Shown piece by piece: positions 60,881-64,000 of a DNA stretch of 64,000 nt. The stretch spans positions 1,612,001 through 1,676,000 of the forward strand of contig NZ_JAKLUA010000001.1 in assembly GCF_022012435.1 (NCBI RefSeq), given 5' to 3'. The notes beneath the pieces are model-generated. The model was given only the letters and a program-made list of their open reading frames with translations. It was not told the DNA's origin and ran no database searches. A program made the position numbers and the translations under genes. Position 1 is the stretch's first letter. The number at the start of each line of letters is the position of its first letter. The stretch comes from Bradyrhizobium zhengyangense. Its GTDB lineage: Bacteria; Pseudomonadota; Alphaproteobacteria; Rhizobiales; Xanthobacteraceae.

Positions 60881-63301
60881 CTATCGTTTCAACTCCTTGA
60901 CAAGATCGGCCAGACGCGAATCGTCCGGCATGAGCTTCGATAGTCGCTCGGCATAAGCGAGCGCGGCCACGACGTCTCCCTTCTCGCGGCTGAGGTTCAG
61001 CGCAGCGGACAACAACTCCGGACTATTGGGGTGCGCACGCAAACTTTCCTTCAGCACCGCAAGCGCGTCGTCGCGCCGGCCATTCGCGTTTAGCCCGACG
61101 GCATAGACGTAGGCGTAGTGCGCCTGACCCGGCGCCAGCGACGCGGCCTGACGCAGTTCATCGAGCGCACCCTCGTTGCGCTGCTTGCGTACGAGCGCCA
61201 GACCAAGTGCATGGTGAAGAGATGCATCCTGCGCCGACGTGGCGAGAGCCTCGCGCAAGACCTGCTCGCAATCGCTTTCGCGTCCAAGTTGCCGATAGAG
61301 GTCAGACAGGTTGACGGCGGCGGCTGTGAACGAGGGATCCAGCCGAAGCGCAGCACGATATTCGATCTCCGCCTCGCTGGCATTGGCTTGACGGGCAAAG
61401 AAGCCCCCGAGTGCGGTACGGGCGTCAGGCCTGTCTGCGTTCAGCCTCTGTGCAGCCACGAACTCGGCCGCGGCCCACGCGAACTTATCGCGATCGGCTG
61501 CTGGTTGCTGTGCTGATGGCACCGCGGCAAGAAGATCGGCCGCGCGAATGCGCACGCCGCGCACGGGATCGCTGAGCCGCAGGGAGGCGAGCGACCAGAG
61601 CTGTTCGGGCGCTACCCCTTCCAGCCCGTCGAGCGCACCAAGTCTCACAAGCGGATCGGGATCGGATAGCGCACGCCGGATCAGGTCGAAATCCGGTACC
61701 GGAAGCTCGGCGAGTGCGCTGGCGCGGACGATGCCGGGAGCGTCGCCCGATCCGGCGATTGCGGCGAGCAGCGCCTGAGCATCGGCGGCTTCGCTCCAGA
61801 CGGCATGAAAGGCCGACGCCCAGGTCTGGTGGCCGCGCCCCTCCATGCCGAACCAGGTTTCGACTTGCCGGGCCGCCCACATCGCAGACTTGCCGCGGTG
61901 ACACTCGTTGCATGCATTCGGTGTGCCGATCTGCACGGAGAGATCGGGACGCGGAATGCGGAAGCCGTGATCGTGGCGGCGATCGACGACCATGTAGCGC
62001 CGCTCCGGCATATGGCAGGACGGACAGCCGGGCGGTGGCGAGACGTCGGCGTGGTGTCGATGCGCAGTCGATTGATACTTCTCGGGTGCATGGCACTGCG
62101 CACAGACGCCATCCCCGGGGGCCTTCAGAGTCGCGCTGTGCGGGTCGTGGCAGTCGCTGCAGGTCACGCCTTTGGCGAACATCCTGCTCTGCTTGAAGGG
62201 CGCGTAATTGTATGTCTCCTCGTCATCGCGCATCTGGCCGTCGGCATGAAAATGCTGGCGATCGAGCAGCGCGACCTGGTGGGTTTCCGAGAGCGGCCGT
62301 CCTGGCGTCCAGTCTTCCGAAAGTTGACCGCGACGAGCATGACAGCGCCCGCAGGTCTCGACCTCCTTCCGCAGCGCCGCTGGCGGCGCACTGCGTGTCG
62401 GCGTCATTGTTCCAGCCAAGGCCGACCAGGTGATGCCCGTGCGCTCGTCAAAGGCGACAAGCAGGCCGTCGTCAACGCCGCGCGACGCCGGCTTTCCGCG
62501 CGCCCAGGCGACATGACGCGAGCCGGCACCATGGCACGCCTCGCAGCCGACGCTGATCTCGGAGAATGTGGTGGCGAACGTATCCTTGCCGGCATCGTAG
62601 CCCTTGAGTACGCCGGTCGAGTGGCACTCGGCGCACATGAAATTCCAGTTCTGGTTCAGCTTCGTCCAGTGCAGCGGATCGTCATGCGTAATGGCGCCGT
62701 CCGGATAGAGGTGAAACCAGCGCTGACCGCCCTGCTCCTTCGGCCGCGTGTCCCAGGCGATGGACAGGGCCTGGACGCGACCGTCGGGAAATTCGATCAG
62801 GTACTGCTGCAGCGGATCGATACCGAAAGTGTATTTCACCTCGAAAGTCGCGAGCTTGCCGTCCGGGCCGTCTGTCTCGACCAAAAATCTCCCGTCCTGC
62901 CGGAAGAAGCGCGAGCGCGTGCCCGCATATTCAAAGGCCGCGTCGTTGAAGTCGCCACGGACGGACGTGTCGTTCGCGTGATCCATGGCGTGACGATGTT
63001 GCGAGCTTTGCCACAGCCGCGTCTCCGCCTGGTGGCAGCCGCTGCACGCCTGGCTGCCGACAAAGCTCAGCCCTGCCTCGCGGGTCGGCTGAGAGGTGCC
63101 GGACGTCTTGAACCAGGACAGCCCGCTTGCCAGCAGAAAAAATAGCGCGCCGGCGCCGATTGCCAGCAGCGCGGCAGTTCGCCATCGGAAAGTTGGCGCG
63201 GGGCGTTGAGCAGGAGCCGAACGGTCTTGTTCGGGCCGGGCCTGGGCCTCCTGACGCCTGCGGCTCTTCCGAGAACCTTTCGTCACGTCCAACCACCCCA
63301 C
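60881..63301 (-). CDS. Membrane-anchored octaheme cytochrome c with HEAT and TPR domains
   Basis: An 806-residue protein. A basic cytoplasmic tail (1-40) and one membrane helix (about 42-63) anchor it. The periplasmic part has eight CxxCH haem sites at 86-90, 223-227, 253-257, 317-321, 381-385, 400-404, 426-430 and 464-468. Residues about 475-600 look like HEAT repeats (IRRALSDPDPLVRLGALDGL), and about 610-800 are TPR repeats (AALRLDPSFTAAAVNLSDLY). The haem part resembles cytochrome c554/hydroxylamine-oxidoreductase-type multihaem proteins. No CxxCK site is present, so it is not a classic NrfA. The electron donor and substrate are unknown. Confidence 0.9.
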   Translation of the reverse strand: MGWLDVTKGSRKSRRRQEAQARPEQDRSAPAQRPAPTFRWRTAALLAIGAGALFFLLASGLSWFKTSGTSQPTREAGLSFVGSQACSGCHQAETRLWQSSQHRHAMDHANDTSVRGDFNDAAFEYAGTRSRFFRQDGRFLVETDGPDGKLATFEVKYTFGIDPLQQYLIEFPDGRVQALSIAWDTRPKEQGGQRWFHLYPDGAITHDDPLHWTKLNQNWNFMCAECHSTGVLKGYDAGKDTFATTFSEISVGCEACHGAGSRHVAWARGKPASRGVDDGLLVAFDERTGITWSALAGTMTPTRSAPPAALRKEVETCGRCHARRGQLSEDWTPGRPLSETHQVALLDRQHFHADGQMRDDEETYNYAPFKQSRMFAKGVTCSDCHDPHSATLKAPGDGVCAQCHAPEKYQSTAHRHHADVSPPPGCPSCHMPERRYMVVDRRHDHGFRIPRPDLSVQIGTPNACNECHRGKSAMWAARQVETWFGMEGRGHQTWASAFHAVWSEAADAQALLAAIAGSGDAPGIVRASALAELPVPDFDLIRRALSDPDPLVRLGALDGLEGVAPEQLWSLASLRLSDPVRGVRIRAADLLAAVPSAQQPAADRDKFAWAAAEFVAAQRLNADRPDARTALGGFFARQANASEAEIEYRAALRLDPSFTAAAVNLSDLYRQLGRESDCEQVLREALATSAQDASLHHALGLALVRKQRNEGALDELRQAASLAPGQAHYAYVYAVGLNANGRRDDALAVLKESLRAHPNSPELLSAALNLSREKGDVVAALAYAERLSKLMPDDSRLADLVKELKR

Positions 63302-63319
63302 GCACTGCCCCCGGAAGAC

Positions 63320-63772
63320 TTACACGCGCAGATCGTTGTCGTGAAGCGCAATTCGGGTTTCGCGGGCGAGGTCGATGAGAGAGGCGCAGAACGTCAGCAG
63401 CGCGGCCATGAACAGCAGTGCGACGCCATATTCATGGGCGACATTGAACAGCGCACTGATGAAGGCAACGATGATGATGAGCGCCGTGAGGATCGCAGAG
63501 AGGATGGAGCAGAACAGCGATCTGTTCAAGAGCAACGCCCGGTGTCGCAGCCGGGGAATATCCGCCTTGAGGTAAGCCTTTGAGGCATCATCATCGGTGA
63601 TGTCGTGAAGCAACCGAGCCCGGTCGACGACCCGGTTGATGCGGGAAATCAGGACCGAGATGAAGGACGCGACGGCACCCAGCAGGAAAGCCGGGGCCGC
63701 CACGTTGCCGATGATCCGTGCCAGTTGGTCGATTGAAGGCGCTACCGGCACCAACTGGATTACGTTCTCCAT
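63320..63772 (-). CDS. DUF2721-family membrane protein
   Basis: A 150-residue membrane protein with three hydrophobic helices (about 20-43, 90-112 and 115-136). ISRINRVVDRARLL after the first helix and RLRHRALLLNRSLFCSILSA are typical of DUF2721. The start MENVIQLVPVAPSIDQ at 63772 is chosen. It is 18 bp upstream of the octaheme gene in the same direction, so it may be a membrane partner of that cytochrome. The function is unknown. Confidence 0.83.
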   Translation of the reverse strand: MENVIQLVPVAPSIDQLARIIGNVAAPAFLLGAVASFISVLISRINRVVDRARLLHDITDDDASKAYLKADIPRLRHRALLLNRSLFCSILSAILTALIIIVAFISALFNVAHEYGVALLFMAALLTFCASLIDLARETRIALHDNDLRV

Positions 63773-63806
63773 CGTCGCTCGATTCTCCCGGTGGCCCGAA
63801 TGAAAA

Positions 63807-64000
63807 CTAAACGGTCCGCTGCATCGGAGGCTGCTTCCACGTCCCTTCGAGCGCCTCAGCTTTCGGCCAGTAGAGACGCATAACGACAAAGAAGCCCCCT
63901 TTGGGTGCGGGTAGCCAATTGGGCTGCTTGTCTGCTGCCGGAGCCTCGTTTTGGATATAGAAAGTAATTCCGCCGTCCCCGTCGCGCTTGAACTCTGACA
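63807..64000 (-). CDS. DUF1214-domain protein, C-terminal part (5' end off the right edge)
   Basis: The last 63 residues of a larger protein. DGDGGITFYIQNEAP, NWLPAPKGGFFVVMRLYWP and the final LEGTWKQPP match the end of DUF1254/DUF1214 proteins, whose full length is about 350-480 residues and which are usually exported. The frame is open to the window edge. It ends 34 bp before the DUF2721 gene, so the three genes on this strand may be one operon. Confidence 0.8.
   Translation of the reverse strand, partial: SEFKRDGDGGITFYIQNEAPAADKQPNWLPAPKGGFFVVMRLYWPKAEALEGTWKQPPMQRTV

Noticed and set aside
60881..63301. Calling the octaheme protein a nitrite reductase (NrfA) or hydroxylamine oxidoreductase
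   Set aside because: NrfA needs a CxxCK site and five haems, and HAO-specific features were not evident. Eight CxxCH sites alone do not define the reaction.

Overview
The window looks like a chromosomal segment of a GC-rich alphaproteobacterium, most likely Bradyrhizobium or a close relative. This rests on gene content (norEFCBQD, chvE-gguAB, oxc/frc, gcl-hyi-glxR, a DUF1236 protein) and on several families of long palindromic intergenic repeats that I associate with Bradyrhizobium. The species cannot be fixed from sequence alone. I recognised no tRNA, rRNA, CRISPR array, transposase or phage gene. Nearly every gene belongs to a metabolic or transport operon.

Layout. (1) 1-4936, minus strand: a polyol/sugar ABC importer (binding protein, two permeases; the second runs off the left edge), a SorC-family regulator and a HAD phosphatase. 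Two matching 31-bp operator-like palindromes lie upstream of the two transcription units. (2) 4976-10668, minus: a complete norEFCBQD nitric oxide reductase operon with an NnrR/FNR-type box upstream. (3) 10736-11472: small ORFs and a histidine-kinase ATPase fragment. (4) 11565-23775, minus: a 12-kb co-oriented array with two sugar importers (YtfQRT-YjfF type and ChvE-GguAB) flanking a GntR regulator, a sugar 1-dehydrogenase, a mutarotase and a lactonase, i.e. uptake plus the first steps of oxidative galactose/arabinose breakdown. A XylX-like 2-keto-3-deoxy-aldonate dehydratase follows (24089-25261). (5) 25396-33981: an unusual redox and transport locus with a HEAT protein, an AprB-like ferredoxin, an AprA-like flavoprotein, a ferredoxin-NADP reductase, a DUF971 protein, a Crp/Fnr regulator and a nitrate/sulfonate-type ABC importer whose binding protein carries a NosL-like C-terminal domain. 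A YeiH-type putative sulfate exporter and a Baeyer-Villiger-type monooxygenase lie just beyond. This is my best candidate for an undescribed system. (6) 37.7-46.7 kb: alanine dehydrogenase with a divergent Lrp regulator, an Orn/Lys/Arg decarboxylase with a GNAT acetyltransferase, an orphan FlgC-like protein, a 2-hydroxyacid dehydrogenase divergent from a two-subunit ThDP decarboxylase, and small proteins. (7) 46.8-60.65 kb: C2 metabolism. gcl-hyi-glxR convert glyoxylate to glycerate; adenine deaminase, a NYN-domain protein and an IclR regulator follow; then an ATP-grasp acyl-CoA synthetase and a divergent GntR-oxc-frc unit for oxalate. Two near-identical operator palindromes sit in that divergent promoter. 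(8) 60.9-64 kb, minus: an octaheme cytochrome c with HEAT and TPR tails, a DUF2721 membrane protein and the end of a DUF1214 protein.

The window combines scavenging of sugars, polyols and probably an organosulfur or similar anion with C2 acid (oxalate, glyoxylate) metabolism and microaerobic nitrogen-oxide respiration, which fits a soil or rhizosphere lifestyle. Product names come from remembered family signatures, not from searches. Regulatory sites are inferred from symmetry and position.
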